A stretch of 61,036 bases of DNA from Paracidovorax citrulli (GTDB lineage: Bacteria; Pseudomonadota; Gammaproteobacteria; Burkholderiales; Burkholderiaceae_C), in contig NZ_FNEY01000028.1 of the NCBI RefSeq assembly GCF_900100305.1, forward strand, positions 13,497 through 74,532. The letters are read 5' to 3'. The notes beneath the pieces were generated by a model. That model saw only the letters and a program-made list of their open reading frames with translations, was not told the DNA's origin and did not search any database. Below, in pieces: positions 1 through 7,932 of the stretch. The translations under genes were made by a program, and so were the position numbers. Within the stretch, counting starts at the first letter, position 1. The number at the start of each line of letters is the position of its first letter.

Positions 1-75
1 GGCCCCCACGCTCCCGGCTTCGCCTGGTTCGCTGCCCCCCGGGGGGGCCTCCGCTTGCTTGGGGCGGCCCGGCGC
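1..75. repeat. GC-rich palindromic repeat inside mdtB
   Basis: The stretch has a C6G7 palindromic core (about 35-47) flanked by short GC-rich blocks such as GGCCCCCACGCT. It resembles the dispersed intergenic repeats I associate with Comamonadaceae genomes (recollection, not searched). Here it lies within the mdtB reading frame and is translated as a low-complexity segment rich in P, G, E and A. No second copy was found in the window, and the outer boundary is beyond position 1. Confidence 0.5.
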
Positions 76-912
76 GGCGCGGACGCCGGCCCAGGCGCGC
101 AGCCGGTCGTTCTCGGCCCCGTTCACCACGCGGGCGACATCGATCATGCGGACCGGCGCGCCGTTTTTCCAGGACACGATGAGCCGCTTGTAGTCGTCCA
201 CCGTGAGCAGCTGGTCGTTGGCGTTGATGGTGTAGGCGCGCTGCGGCCCGTCGAAGCTCCCCTTGGCGCTGTTGGCGTTGGCCGCCGAGATGGCGCTGCG
301 CAGCGTGTCCAGCCCGATGCCGTAGGAGGCCAGCGCCTTGGTGTCGGCCTGGATGCGCACGGCCGGCCGCTGCCCCCCGGCCAGGGTCACCAGGCCGACG
401 CCGGGCACCTGGCTGATCTTCTGCGCCAGCCGCGTGTTCACGAGGTTCTGCACTTCGGTGAGCGGCAGCGTGTCGGAACTGATCGCCATCGTGAGCACCG
501 GCGCGTCGGCCGGGTTCACCTTGGCATAGACCGGCGGCGCGGGCAGGTCCGTGGGCAGGAGCGAGGAGCCGGCATTGATGGCCGCCTGCACCTCCTGCTC
601 GGCGATGTCGATGGCCAGGCCCAGGTCGAACTGCAGCGTGACGATGGACACGCCCGCCGCGCTGGTGGAGGCCATGCGGGCCAGGCCCGGCATCTGCCCG
701 AACTGCCGCTCCAGGGGCGCGGTGACGTTGCGGCTCATGACCTCCGGGCTGGCGCCGGGATAGAGCGTCTGCACCTGGATGGTCGGGTAGTCCACCTGCG
801 GCAGGGCCGACAGGGGCAGGAAGCGGAACCCCACCAGCCCCGCCAGCACGATGGCCAGCATGAGGAGCGCTGTGGCGACGGGCCGCTCGATAAAGGGACG
901 CGACGGACTCAT
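1..912 (-). CDS. mdtB: RND multidrug efflux permease, MdtB-like (partial, 3' end outside window)
   Basis: Inner-membrane proton-driven pump subunit of a tripartite RND efflux system. The N-terminus starts [18 protein letters not shown] with the usual first membrane helix. The porter-domain stretches [41 protein letters not shown] and [11 protein letters not shown] follow; these resemble MdtB/MdtC more than AcrB. Only the first 304 codons are present. The start lies 21 bp beyond the stop of the adaptor gene mdtA on the same strand, so the two form an operon. After residues [11 protein letters not shown] the reading frame runs into a Pro/Gly/Glu-rich stretch encoded by a GC-rich palindromic repeat (about positions 1-75), where the family normally continues to an NVQRQPGAN-like motif. 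The frame stays open to the window edge, so the gene may be intact with an insertion, or may break just outside. Confidence 0.93.
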   Translation of the reverse strand, partial: MSPSRPFIERPVATALLMLAIVLAGLVGFRFLPLSALPQVDYPTIQVQTLYPGASPEVMSRNVTAPLERQFGQMPGLARMASTSAAGVSIVTLQFDLGLAIDIAEQEVQAAINAGSSLLPTDLPAPPVYAKVNPADAPVLTMAISSDTLPLTEVQNLVNTRLAQKISQVPGVGLVTLAGGQRPAVRIQADTKALASYGIGLDTLRSAISAANANSAKGSFDGPQRAYTINANDQLLTVDDYKRLIVSWKNGAPVRMIDVARVVNGAENDRLRAWAGVRAAPGRPKQAEAPPGGSEPGEAGSVGA

Positions 913-933
913 GGGCGGAAGCGCACGCGGGGA

Positions 934-2382
934 TCAGGAACGGCTGGCCGGCACCGACGCCGCCGGCGCGGCCGGCGCCGCCTCCCCGGCATCCGGCCGG
1001 TGCCGTTGGCGGTGCGGTGCGCCGTCGGAGCCGCCGTGCTCCGCGCCCGCCGGCCAGGAAGCCCCGGAAGCCCGCCCGCGCCGCCCGGGCGCGCCCTGCG
1101 CCGCTCCCGGCCCGCCGGGTTCCGGCAACTGCACGCGCGCGCCGTCGCGCAGGCGGTCGCCGCCTTCGGTCACCACGCGCTCGCCGGGCTTCAGCCCTTC
1201 CGCGATCGCCACCCACTCCACCGTGGACTGGCCGCGCCGCACCCTGCGCAGCGTCACCGTGCGGTCGTCGTTGATCACGTACACGAAGTCGCCGTTCGCC
1301 CCGGTCCGCACCGCGGTCACGGGCACCACCAGGGCCTCCACCTCGCGCAGCTCCAGACGCACGTTCACGAACTGGTTGGGGAAGAGCCGGCCGTCGGCAT
1401 TGGCGAAGCGCGCCTTGGCCCGGACCGTGCCGGTGGCGGTGTCCACCAGGTTGTCCAGGGTGGAGAACCGCCCCTGGGCGAGGTCCGTGGTGCGGGTGCG
1501 GTCCTTGGCCACCACCGGCAGCCCGGCGGCGCCGGCCTCGGCGGCGGCGGCCTGCACGTCGGCCAGGCGGTCCTGCGGGATGGAGAACTGCACGTCGATC
1601 GGCGTGGTCTGGGTGATGGTGGCCAGGCCCGAGGTATCTCCGGTGGTCACGTAATTGCCCGCATCCACGGAACGCAGGCCGATGCGGCCCGCGGCCGGCG
1701 CCGTCACGCGCGTGTAGCCGAGGTTGAGCCGGGCGCTGCGCTCCTGCGCCCGGTCCGTCATCACGGTGCCTTCCAGCTGCTTGACCAGCGCGGCCTGCGT
1801 ATCCACGTCCTGCCGGGCGATGGAGTCCTGCGACAGCAGGGTGCGGTAGCGCTCGAGGGTGATGCGCGCGTTCTCCAGCTGCGCCTCGTCGCGCCGCAGC
1901 GTGCCCTCGGCCTGCATCAGCGCCTGCTCGTAGGGCCGCGGGTCGATCTGCGCGAGCACCTGGCCCTTGCGCACCATCTGCCCTTCGGTGAACAGCACCT
2001 CGGTGAGCACGCCCGCCACCTGGGGCCGGAGCGTGACGGTGGTGACCGGTATCACGGTGCCCAGGGCCTCGATGGCCACCGGCATGCGCAGCCGGCGGGC
2101 CGTCGCCTCGCCCACGGTGACCAGCGCGCGGCCACCGGCGGGCCCGGCGCCGGCCGGCCGGGCGGGCCCTCCCGGCCCGCCCGCGGCGGGAAAACCCGGG
2201 CCGGCGACCGGCGCCTTGGAGCGCTGCACCAGCCACCATGCGCCGCCGCACAGCAGCGCCACGGCCAGCAGTGCCACCCCGGTGCCCAGCCAGCGCGCGC
2301 GCCGCCCCGGCGGCCGGCCCGCTGCGCCGGGGCCGGGCGCGGAGTCAGCGGAAGGAGCGGCGTGGGGATCGGTGGAGCGCAT
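934..2382 (-). CDS. mdtA: RND efflux periplasmic adaptor (membrane fusion protein), MdtA-like
   Basis: Periplasmic adaptor linking the RND pump to an outer-membrane channel; 482 aa. An Arg-rich cytoplasmic tip and one membrane anchor (about residues 31-52, VALLAVALLCGGAWWLV) are followed by the biotinyl-lipoyl half motif (LRPQVAGVLTEVLFTEGQMV). An alpha-hairpin rich in Q/E/R/A comes next, then the beta-barrel region (QTTPIDVQFSIPQDRL) and the membrane-proximal domain (VVPVTAVRTGANGDFVYVI). The C-terminus carries an extra Pro/Gly/Ala/Arg-rich tail of about 70 residues not expected in the family. The gene heads an operon with mdtB. A TolC-type channel gene, if present, would lie beyond the window start. 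Confidence 0.93.
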   Translation of the reverse strand: MRSTDPHAAPSADSAPGPGAAGRPPGRRARWLGTGVALLAVALLCGGAWWLVQRSKAPVAGPGFPAAGGPGGPARPAGAGPAGGRALVTVGEATARRLRMPVAIEALGTVIPVTTVTLRPQVAGVLTEVLFTEGQMVRKGQVLAQIDPRPYEQALMQAEGTLRRDEAQLENARITLERYRTLLSQDSIARQDVDTQAALVKQLEGTVMTDRAQERSARLNLGYTRVTAPAAGRIGLRSVDAGNYVTTGDTSGLATITQTTPIDVQFSIPQDRLADVQAAAAEAGAAGLPVVAKDRTRTTDLAQGRFSTLDNLVDTATGTVRAKARFANADGRLFPNQFVNVRLELREVEALVVPVTAVRTGANGDFVYVINDDRTVTLRRVRRGQSTVEWVAIAEGLKPGERVVTEGGDRLRDGARVQLPEPGGPGAAQGAPGRRGRASGASWPAGAEHGGSDGAPHRQRHRPDAGEAAPAAPAASVPASRS

Positions 2383-2664
2383 GTTCTTGAGGGAAGCGGT
2401 GGCGGGAAAAACCGTTGGGCAGGCGGCCGCGCGTCACGGCCGGCCGGCCCGACGGGCGGGATGACCGGCGTCCCCGATCGTAGAAGCTCAACATGGCGTT
2501 TTTCCCGCTGGCATGCGAAGAAACGTAAATCCCCTACACCGCACCAGCCGCGGTGGCGGTGGCAAGGCATACGTCCACGCCACGCCAGCGCATTCCACGC
2601 CGCCCGGGAGGCGGCCCGTCGCACGGCGCAGGCCTCTGGCGGCACCGCGCGACACAGTCCGGCC

Positions 2665-2979
2665 ATGCCATCCAATTCCACCTCCACCGCTTCCCTGTCC
2701 CCTGACGGCGGGCTGTCCGTCGATGCCGAGCGCCTCGCCCGGCGACGCGCCGGCGCCAGGATGGGCTGGCTCATCCATGCCGGCGTGTACCTGTGCGTGA
2801 ACCTGGGCCTGGCCGCGCTGTGCGCCTGGCAAGGCAGGCACTGGGCGGTGTTTCCGGCGCTCGGCTGGGGCACGGGCCTGCTCGCGCACGGCGCAGCCGT
2901 GGCCCTGTCCGGCCCGGGCGCGAACCTCTACCGCCGCCTGCTGGAACGCGAACGCGCCGCGCTGCGCCGCCGCGTGTGA
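2665..2979 (+). CDS. 2TM domain-containing membrane protein
   Basis: A 104-aa protein with a hydrophilic N-terminus (LARRRAGARMGW) and two membrane segments around residues 35-52 (LIHAGVYLCVNLGLAALC) and 58-80, followed by a basic tail. The spacing and the H-x(3)-Y-x(3)-N pattern of helix 1, with the GWGTG motif at helix 2, fit the 2TM domain, which in other bacteria is often linked to LytS-type sensor kinases. It sits 41 bp upstream of just such a kinase and reads the same way. A role as an accessory membrane part of the two-component system is inferred from position. The start was chosen at the ATG giving the compact 2TM protein; the frame is open much further upstream only because of GC content. 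Confidence 0.72.
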   Translation: MPSNSTSTASLSPDGGLSVDAERLARRRAGARMGWLIHAGVYLCVNLGLAALCAWQGRHWAVFPALGWGTGLLAHGAAVALSGPGANLYRRLLERERAALRRRV

Positions 2980-3020
2980 CCGGCACCACGGCCGGGGCGC
3001 ACAATCGGGGCGGAGTGCCC

Positions 3021-4136
3021 ATGCCGCCCACTACACCGCGCCACCTCGTCCGCCACGGCCTGCTCGTGGCCGCCTTCTGCTGCGCCATCGCCGCGATCCA
3101 GGTGGCCTACGGCCGGGGGCCCTGGCATGCACAGGCGGTGTATTCGCTCTCGATCGGCCTGAGCAGCTGGCTGCTCATCGAGGCGGGCCGGTTCTGGCTC
3201 ACGCGCCGCAGCCCCATTCCCTGGCCGTTGGGCTGGCGCGGCTGGGCGCTGGTGGCCGCTGGCGGCACGATCGGCTTCCAGGTCGGCTCGGCCATCGGCG
3301 ACGCCTACTGCAGCGCCATCGGCCTGACGCGACCGGTCTCTCCGTCGCCGGGCGCCCCGGGCCCGGCGGTCATCACGACGATGCTCGCCTGCCTGGCGAT
3401 CTCGCTCTTCTTCTACGCGCAGGGCAAGGCGCGCTACCTGGAAGGCCGCATCGCCGAGGCGCAGCGGGACGCGGCCGAGGCGCGGCTGCGGCTGCTGCAG
3501 ACGCAGCTGGAGCCGCACATGATGTTCAACACCCTGGCCAACCTGCGCATGCTCATCGCGGCCGACCCATTGCGCGCACAGGCCATGCTGGACCACTTCA
3601 TCGCCTACCTGCGCGCCACCCTGGGCGCTTCGCGCGCGACCGCGCATCCGCTGGTCGACGAGTTCGAACTGCTGCGCGATTACCTGGAACTCATGTCCGT
3701 GCGCATGGGCGCGCGGCTGGCGTACACAATCGACCTGCCCGCGCCGCTGCGCGACGTGCCCGTGCCGCCCCTGCTGCTGCAGCCGCTGGTGGAAAACGCC
3801 ATCCGCCACGGGCTGGAGCCGCAGGTGGAAGGCGGACGCATCACGGTGGCCGCGCGCACGCTGCCCGGCGCGCCCGACCGGCTGGAGCTGGCCGTCCACG
3901 ACACCGGCGCGGGGCTGGGCGAGCTTCCCGTGCAGCCCGGCAGCCGCTTCGGCCTCGCCCAGGTGCGCGAACGCCTCGCCACACTGCGGGGACCGGCGGC
4001 CATGCTGGAGCTGGGCCCGGGCGACGGCGGCCACGGCACGCGGGTGCGCATCGTCCTTCCGCTGGAAAGGTCGGCCGTGGCCGCATCCACCACCCCTTTC
4101 ACCGGACCGCCGCCATGCACGCCCCCCGCGCCCTGA
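3021..4136 (+). CDS. LytS/YpdA-type sensor histidine kinase
   Basis: Membrane histidine kinase, 371 aa. Four predicted membrane segments occupy roughly residues 10-130 without a recognisable periplasmic ligand domain. A short coiled coil (GKARYLEGRIAEAQRDAAEA) follows. The His_kinase dimerisation motif LQTQLEPHMMFNTLANL carries the likely phospho-acceptor His166. The HATPase region shows the N-box PLVENAIRHG and the G-box residues HDTGAGLG. Its last 22 bp overlap the start of the response regulator gene, so the pair is probably translationally coupled. The signal and target genes are unknown; the neighbouring mdt efflux genes are divergent and could be targets, but that is speculation. Confidence 0.93.
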   Translation: MPPTTPRHLVRHGLLVAAFCCAIAAIQVAYGRGPWHAQAVYSLSIGLSSWLLIEAGRFWLTRRSPIPWPLGWRGWALVAAGGTIGFQVGSAIGDAYCSAIGLTRPVSPSPGAPGPAVITTMLACLAISLFFYAQGKARYLEGRIAEAQRDAAEARLRLLQTQLEPHMMFNTLANLRMLIAADPLRAQAMLDHFIAYLRATLGASRATAHPLVDEFELLRDYLELMSVRMGARLAYTIDLPAPLRDVPVPPLLLQPLVENAIRHGLEPQVEGGRITVAARTLPGAPDRLELAVHDTGAGLGELPVQPGSRFGLAQVRERLATLRGPAAMLELGPGDGGHGTRVRIVLPLERSAVAASTTPFTGPPPCTPPAP

Positions 4137-4963
4137 TCGCCGAAGACGAACCGCTGCTGGCGCAAGCCCTGCGCCAGGAACTCGCGCGGGCCTGGCCCGG
4201 GCTGCAGATCGCCGCGACCGTCGGCGACGGCCGCAGCGCGGTGCGCCAGGCGCTGGAACTGCGGCCGGACGTGCTCTGGTTCGACATCCGCATGCCCGGC
4301 CTCGGCGGGCTGGAGGCGGCACTGGAGCTGGCCGATGCCTGGCCGCTCGACGCCGCGCCGTTCCCCGCGCTGGTTTTCGTGACGGCCTACGACCAGTACG
4401 CGGTCGATGCCTTCGAGGCGCAGGCGCTGGACTACCTGCTCAAGCCCGTGCAGGCCCCCCGGCTGCTCAAGACGGTGCAGAAGATCCAGGCGGTGCTGGC
4501 GGCCCGCGCCGCGCCGCACGCGGACGCCGGCGGGCAGGGCCCCTGCGTTCCGTCCCGGGACGAGGCCGGCCTGGAAGCCCTGCTGGAACGGCTGCGCGGG
4601 CTGGTGCCGGGCACGGCCGCGCCCTCGTCCGGGGCCGCGCCCCTGACCGTCATCCAGGCCAGCAGCGGCGCGCGCATCCACTTCGTGCCCGTGGCGGACG
4701 TGCTGGTGTTCGAGGCCGCGGACAAATACGTGCGCGTGCTCACCGCCCGGCAGGAATACCTCATCCGCACCCCGCTCAAGGAACTCGCAGCGCAACTGGA
4801 GCCCGATGCGTTCTGGCAGATCCACCGCGGCACGCTCGTGCGCGCGTCGGGCATCGAATCGGTGGAGCGGGACGAGTCGGGGCGGCTGCACCTGCGCCTG
4901 CGCGAGCGGCCCGAGCGCCTGCCCGTGAGCCGGTTGCACGCGCACCGCTTCAAGGCGATGTGA
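4115..4963 (+). CDS. LytTR-family response regulator
   Basis: DNA-binding response regulator of the LytR/AlgR type, 282 aa. The receiver domain (about residues 1-125) has the acidic pocket (AEDEP), phospho-acceptor Asp57 in WFDIRMPG, the conserved Thr/Tyr switch region (FVTAYDQYAVDAF) and Lys in YLLKPV. A linker of about 50 residues follows. The LytTR domain (about 175-282) is recognisable from FVPVADVLVFEAADKYVRV, LIRTPLKEL and FWQIHRGTLVR. It overlaps the 3' end of the cognate kinase gene by 22 bp. LytTR regulators bind paired direct repeats; I could not identify a convincing site nearby. Confidence 0.94.
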   Translation: MHAPRALIAEDEPLLAQALRQELARAWPGLQIAATVGDGRSAVRQALELRPDVLWFDIRMPGLGGLEAALELADAWPLDAAPFPALVFVTAYDQYAVDAFEAQALDYLLKPVQAPRLLKTVQKIQAVLAARAAPHADAGGQGPCVPSRDEAGLEALLERLRGLVPGTAAPSSGAAPLTVIQASSGARIHFVPVADVLVFEAADKYVRVLTARQEYLIRTPLKELAAQLEPDAFWQIHRGTLVRASGIESVERDESGRLHLRLRERPERLPVSRLHAHRFKAM

Positions 4964-4989
4964 CCGAGGGCGGCGGCGCCGCCAGCGGT

Positions 4990-5634
4990 TCAGCGGTTGG
5001 CGGCCAGCAGCAGCCCGCCCGCGCCCATGAAAAAGCCGCCCGTGGCCTTGTTGAGGCGCACCACGCCGCGCTGCGAGCGGATCACGCGGCGGATCTGCCG
5101 GCCGCAGGTGGCATAGACGGCCGTGGAGACGAACTCCGCCAGCAGGTACACGGTGCCCAGCACCAGGAACTGGCGCGCGGCGGGCTGCGCCGGATCGATG
5201 AATTGCGGGAAGATGGCCGCGAAGAGGATGATCGCCTTCGGGTTGGTGATGCCCAGCAGAAACTCCTGCGCGGCCAGCGCGCGCCAGGTCGGCACGGCGG
5301 CACGGCCCGCGGGCGTGGCGGCCGCGCCACCGCCCTCCACCAGGTCCAGCCCGCCGAACTCCCGGCTGTTCCAGGCCCGCCATCCCAGCCAGAACAGGTA
5401 GGCCGCGCCCACCCACTTCACGGCCGTGAAGGCCGCCTCGGAAGCCAGCAGCATGGCCCCCAGGCCCACGGCGGAGATGGTCAGGAAGATCGCGAATGCC
5501 GCCGCCCGCCCGATGGTGGCGAACATCGCCGCTCCGACGCCGGCGCGGATGCCGTTGTTCAGGCCGCAGAAATTGTTGGGGCCGGGCGTGAGCGCGATCG
5601 CCACGGCCACGGGAGCGAACAGGAGAGCGTCCAT
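4990..5634 (-). CDS. LysE/RhtB family amino-acid exporter
   Basis: Inner-membrane exporter, 214 aa, the usual length for the LysE family. The N-terminus shows the diagnostic PGPNN motif (ALTPGPNNFCGLNNGIRAG). Six membrane segments can be traced, and the mid-protein motif FLLGITNPKAIILF is typical of the family. The substrate cannot be read from sequence. The gene ends 26 bp from the response regulator gene, tail to tail. The start was chosen at the ATG giving the hydrophobic N-terminus MDALLFAPVAVAIAL; a longer in-frame extension exists but is not family-like. Confidence 0.92.
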   Translation of the reverse strand: MDALLFAPVAVAIALTPGPNNFCGLNNGIRAGVGAAMFATIGRAAAFAIFLTISAVGLGAMLLASEAAFTAVKWVGAAYLFWLGWRAWNSREFGGLDLVEGGGAAATPAGRAAVPTWRALAAQEFLLGITNPKAIILFAAIFPQFIDPAQPAARQFLVLGTVYLLAEFVSTAVYATCGRQIRRVIRSQRGVVRLNKATGGFFMGAGGLLLAANR

Positions 5635-5805
5635 GGGAAATCCTGGAGGAGCCTTCGGGGATGGCACCCCGCGCAGGCCCGCGCGGGCCTGCACAGCGCC
5701 ATGATGTGCAGGGATCTTACGACCTTCCAGACGGCGACGCGCATGCAGCGGCAACTTTCGCGCTGGCCGGTACCGCCGTCGCCCGCGGCCCGCGCCCCGC
5801 CGCGC

Positions 5806-6597
5806 TTACGGACGGATGGCGGCCTCGGTCCGCGCCCTGCTCGCGCCGGCCGCATCCCCCGGCAGTCCATGCGGCGGCACACCGGGGCCGGCGTGCCGCC
5901 TCCGCCGCGGCGCAAAGGCCGGCCCTGCCGGCCCAGCCGGTTCCACGCCCCGAGCACGGGAGAGATCGCGCCACGAGCTCCACCCCAGCAGCAGGGCCAG
6001 CAACGCGATCCCGGTGCCCATCGCCGCCAGCAGCAGGGTGGCGCGGCTGGCGGATCGAATGGTCTCTTGCGCCAGGGTGTCCGCGAGCCGCTTCTGCAAG
6101 ATCCGGGAATCGTCCACCGCCTTGAACATCAGGCTCTGCCGGGGACGCACCTCGCCCAGCAGCACCGTGCCTGCGGCCACCCGCTCTCCCCGCTCCGCCA
6201 GGTCCACCGCGCGCTCGAGCACACTGTTGTATTCGGTACGGTTTTGCCAGATGGCGTCCATCGACATCCTGGCCTCCGGCTGGACCACGGACATGTCGAG
6301 CGCCTGCAGGATCTTCTCGTTGGCCTCCCGCATCTCGGCGAGCTTGCGCTTTTCCTGCCGCTGCACGGCGGCGTCGCCGGATATCACGATGTTGCGCGCG
6401 TAGCGGGCGATGGCGTTCAGGTTGTCTTTCAGTTCGGTGAACTGCGCCACCTTGACCATCCGGTCCGCGGTGATTTCCTGCAGGCTATGGGACAGCGAGC
6501 GCAGATTGGCTACGCCCAGGAATGCGGTCGCGATGCCGAGCAACGCCAGGACGCCGAGGCCAAAAGCCAGGCGGATGGGAACTTTCGGATGGGACAT
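5806..6597 (-). CDS. MCP-like four-helix-bundle sensor protein lacking HAMP and signalling domains
   Basis: The 263-aa protein starts like a methyl-accepting chemotaxis protein. A first membrane helix lies at about residues 10-30 (LAFGLGVLALLGIATAFLGV). A periplasmic four-helix-bundle domain of the 4HB_MCP type (about 35-185) contains ELKDNLNAIARYARNIVISG, and a second membrane helix spans about 187-208. Where a HAMP linker and the long cytoplasmic coiled coil with its conserved hairpin tip should follow, there is only a tail of about 58 residues rich in P, A, G and R, then a stop. No signalling-domain remnant is visible between the stop and lysE. A GGAAGG ribosome site precedes the ATG. It may be a truncated receptor or a stand-alone sensor; I favour truncation. 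Confidence 0.75.
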   Translation of the reverse strand: MSHPKVPIRLAFGLGVLALLGIATAFLGVANLRSLSHSLQEITADRMVKVAQFTELKDNLNAIARYARNIVISGDAAVQRQEKRKLAEMREANEKILQALDMSVVQPEARMSMDAIWQNRTEYNSVLERAVDLAERGERVAAGTVLLGEVRPRQSLMFKAVDDSRILQKRLADTLAQETIRSASRATLLLAAMGTGIALLALLLGWSSWRDLSRARGVEPAGPAGPAFAPRRRRHAGPGVPPHGLPGDAAGASRARTEAAIRP

Positions 6598-6766
6598 GGG
6601 CTTGCCTTCCAGGGATTCGCGCCGGCCCGCACGGGCGCATGCATCTGATCAATGCTATTAATTTAATCACATTTGAATCATATTTGCAAAATTTGTTAGC
6701 AATTTTGTATTTTCAAGGCTGCATCCCCCGCAGCCCTGCGCATGATCGGCCCCGAGGCGCGGCCGG
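6598..6766. other. AT-rich intergenic region upstream of the MCP-like gene
   Basis: Positions about 6650-6720 are conspicuously AT-rich (runs such as TTAATTTAATCACA and AATTTGTTAGCAATTTTG) against the 70 % GC background. The stretch separates the ABC ATPase gene from the MCP-like gene, both on the minus strand. It probably carries the promoter of the latter: on the minus strand TTGCAA is followed after 17 bp by TTAAAT, a weak sigma-70-like pair. No gene is seen. Confidence 0.4.
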
Positions 6767-7438
6767 TCAGTCGCCCAGTTCGACCACCTGGCTCCAGGGA
6801 ACTTCGCCCAGCGTGTCGTAATGCGCGACCACCACGCCTTGCGCCCCCGGACCGTCGGCGGGCCGGAAGCCCGCCAGCACCTTGCGCAGATGGTCCACCG
6901 AAGGCCGGTCCAGCCCCGCGACCGGCTCGTCCACCAGCACGAGCGCCGCGCCGCAGGCGAAGCCGGCCGCCAGCAGGACCTTGCGGCGCGTTCCGGTGGA
7001 CAACTGCTCCATCCGCTTGCCGGCGTGCCCGGCCAGGCCGAACCCCTCGACGTGCAGCGCCAGGGCCCGCGCGCTCCAGTCCGGCCAGCGCTGCGCCTGC
7101 CCGGCCCACCAATCCACCGGTGTCTGTTGCACGGCGGGCAGCCCCGGGCCCTCGCCCCGGGGATCGGCCCAGAAAACACCGCCGCCGCACGCCCCCGTGC
7201 GTCCGGCCTGCGGACGCAGCGCGCCCGCGATGATCCGCAGCAGCGTGGTCTTGCCGCGCCCGTCGCCGCCCCGCAGCAGCGTGGTGCCCGGCCCGATGCG
7301 CAGGTCCAGCCCGACGAACAGCGGTGTGGCCGCACCCGGGGGCGTGTGGCGCAGGCCCAGGCCCGACCATAGGACGGGCATGGCGGACGGGGCAGCAGTG
7401 CGGGACGGGTCGGGCGATGGAGCAGTCATGGCAGGCAA
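6767..7438 (-). CDS. ABC transporter ATP-binding protein (stand-alone)
   Basis: Single ABC ATPase domain, 223 aa. Walker A is GGDGRGKTTLL, the signature is LSTGTRRK (a degenerate LSGGQ, as in CcmA-like ATPases), Walker B is ALVLVDEP, and the H-loop His is in VVVAHYD. A Q-loop-like VQQTPVDWW is also present. No permease gene is adjacent, so its partner and substrate are unknown. The start is uncertain; in-frame ATGs at 7429 and 7381 are alternatives and none has a clear ribosome site. It is divergent from the small gene at 7538. Confidence 0.85.
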   Translation of the reverse strand: MPAMTAPSPDPSRTAAPSAMPVLWSGLGLRHTPPGAATPLFVGLDLRIGPGTTLLRGGDGRGKTTLLRIIAGALRPQAGRTGACGGGVFWADPRGEGPGLPAVQQTPVDWWAGQAQRWPDWSARALALHVEGFGLAGHAGKRMEQLSTGTRRKVLLAAGFACGAALVLVDEPVAGLDRPSVDHLRKVLAGFRPADGPGAQGVVVAHYDTLGEVPWSQVVELGD

Positions 7439-7537
7439 GCGCGGCGCCGAAAAATCGGCCTACATTCTGTGGCAATCTGCAGCGCAGCCTGCCCGACAAT
7501 CACCCATCCTTCCATTGTCCAGACCCACTCCCGCCCC

Positions 7538-7906
7538 ATGATCCTGCGTTACCTCGATTTCGACTACAGCGAAGACGGCGAAGGCGGCGGCACCTGGGAC
7601 GCGATGGCCAGCGTCACCGGAGAGCACGTGGAGGCGCTGCACGCGGAAATCGCCGCCGTGCTGGACTGGGCCCACGGGCGGTTCGGCAACCAGCGCGGCC
7701 CCATCGAGGAGGACGGGGCGTGGGATTACGACCTGCAGGCCGTGGAGGAAACCTCCACCGGGCAGTCGCTGCGCTACGACGAGGCGCAACGCCGCGTGGT
7801 GGCCGAGCCGGGCGCCACGGGTGCGCCGCGCCACACCGTCACCCTCTCGCTCTGCGGCACGCAAGCCTTCTGCGAGGCGTTCCGCGAGCATTTCGGCGTG
7901 GAGTAG
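7538..7906 (+). CDS. Conserved-looking small acidic protein of unknown function
   Basis: A 122-aa cytoplasmic protein with no membrane segment or signal peptide. It begins MILRYLDFDYSEDGEGGGTWD and contains several aromatic/acidic stretches (GAWDYDLQAVEE) and a C-terminal CGTQAFCEAFREHF. Coding character (strong GC at third positions, sensible amino-acid mix) supports a real gene. I do not recognise the family. It converges with modE, 26 bp apart, and is divergent from the ABC ATPase gene. Confidence 0.75.
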   Translation: MILRYLDFDYSEDGEGGGTWDAMASVTGEHVEALHAEIAAVLDWAHGRFGNQRGPIEEDGAWDYDLQAVEETSTGQSLRYDEAQRRVVAEPGATGAPRHTVTLSLCGTQAFCEAFREHFGVE

Positions 7907-7932
7907 CCCGAGCCCCCGCGCTGTCGCGGCGG

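Noticed and set aside
55-2979. A 974-codon plus-strand frame across the mdtA/mdtB region into the 2TM gene.
   Set aside because: It is antisense to two clear efflux genes and has low-complexity composition; only its last 105 codons (from 2665) are a real gene.
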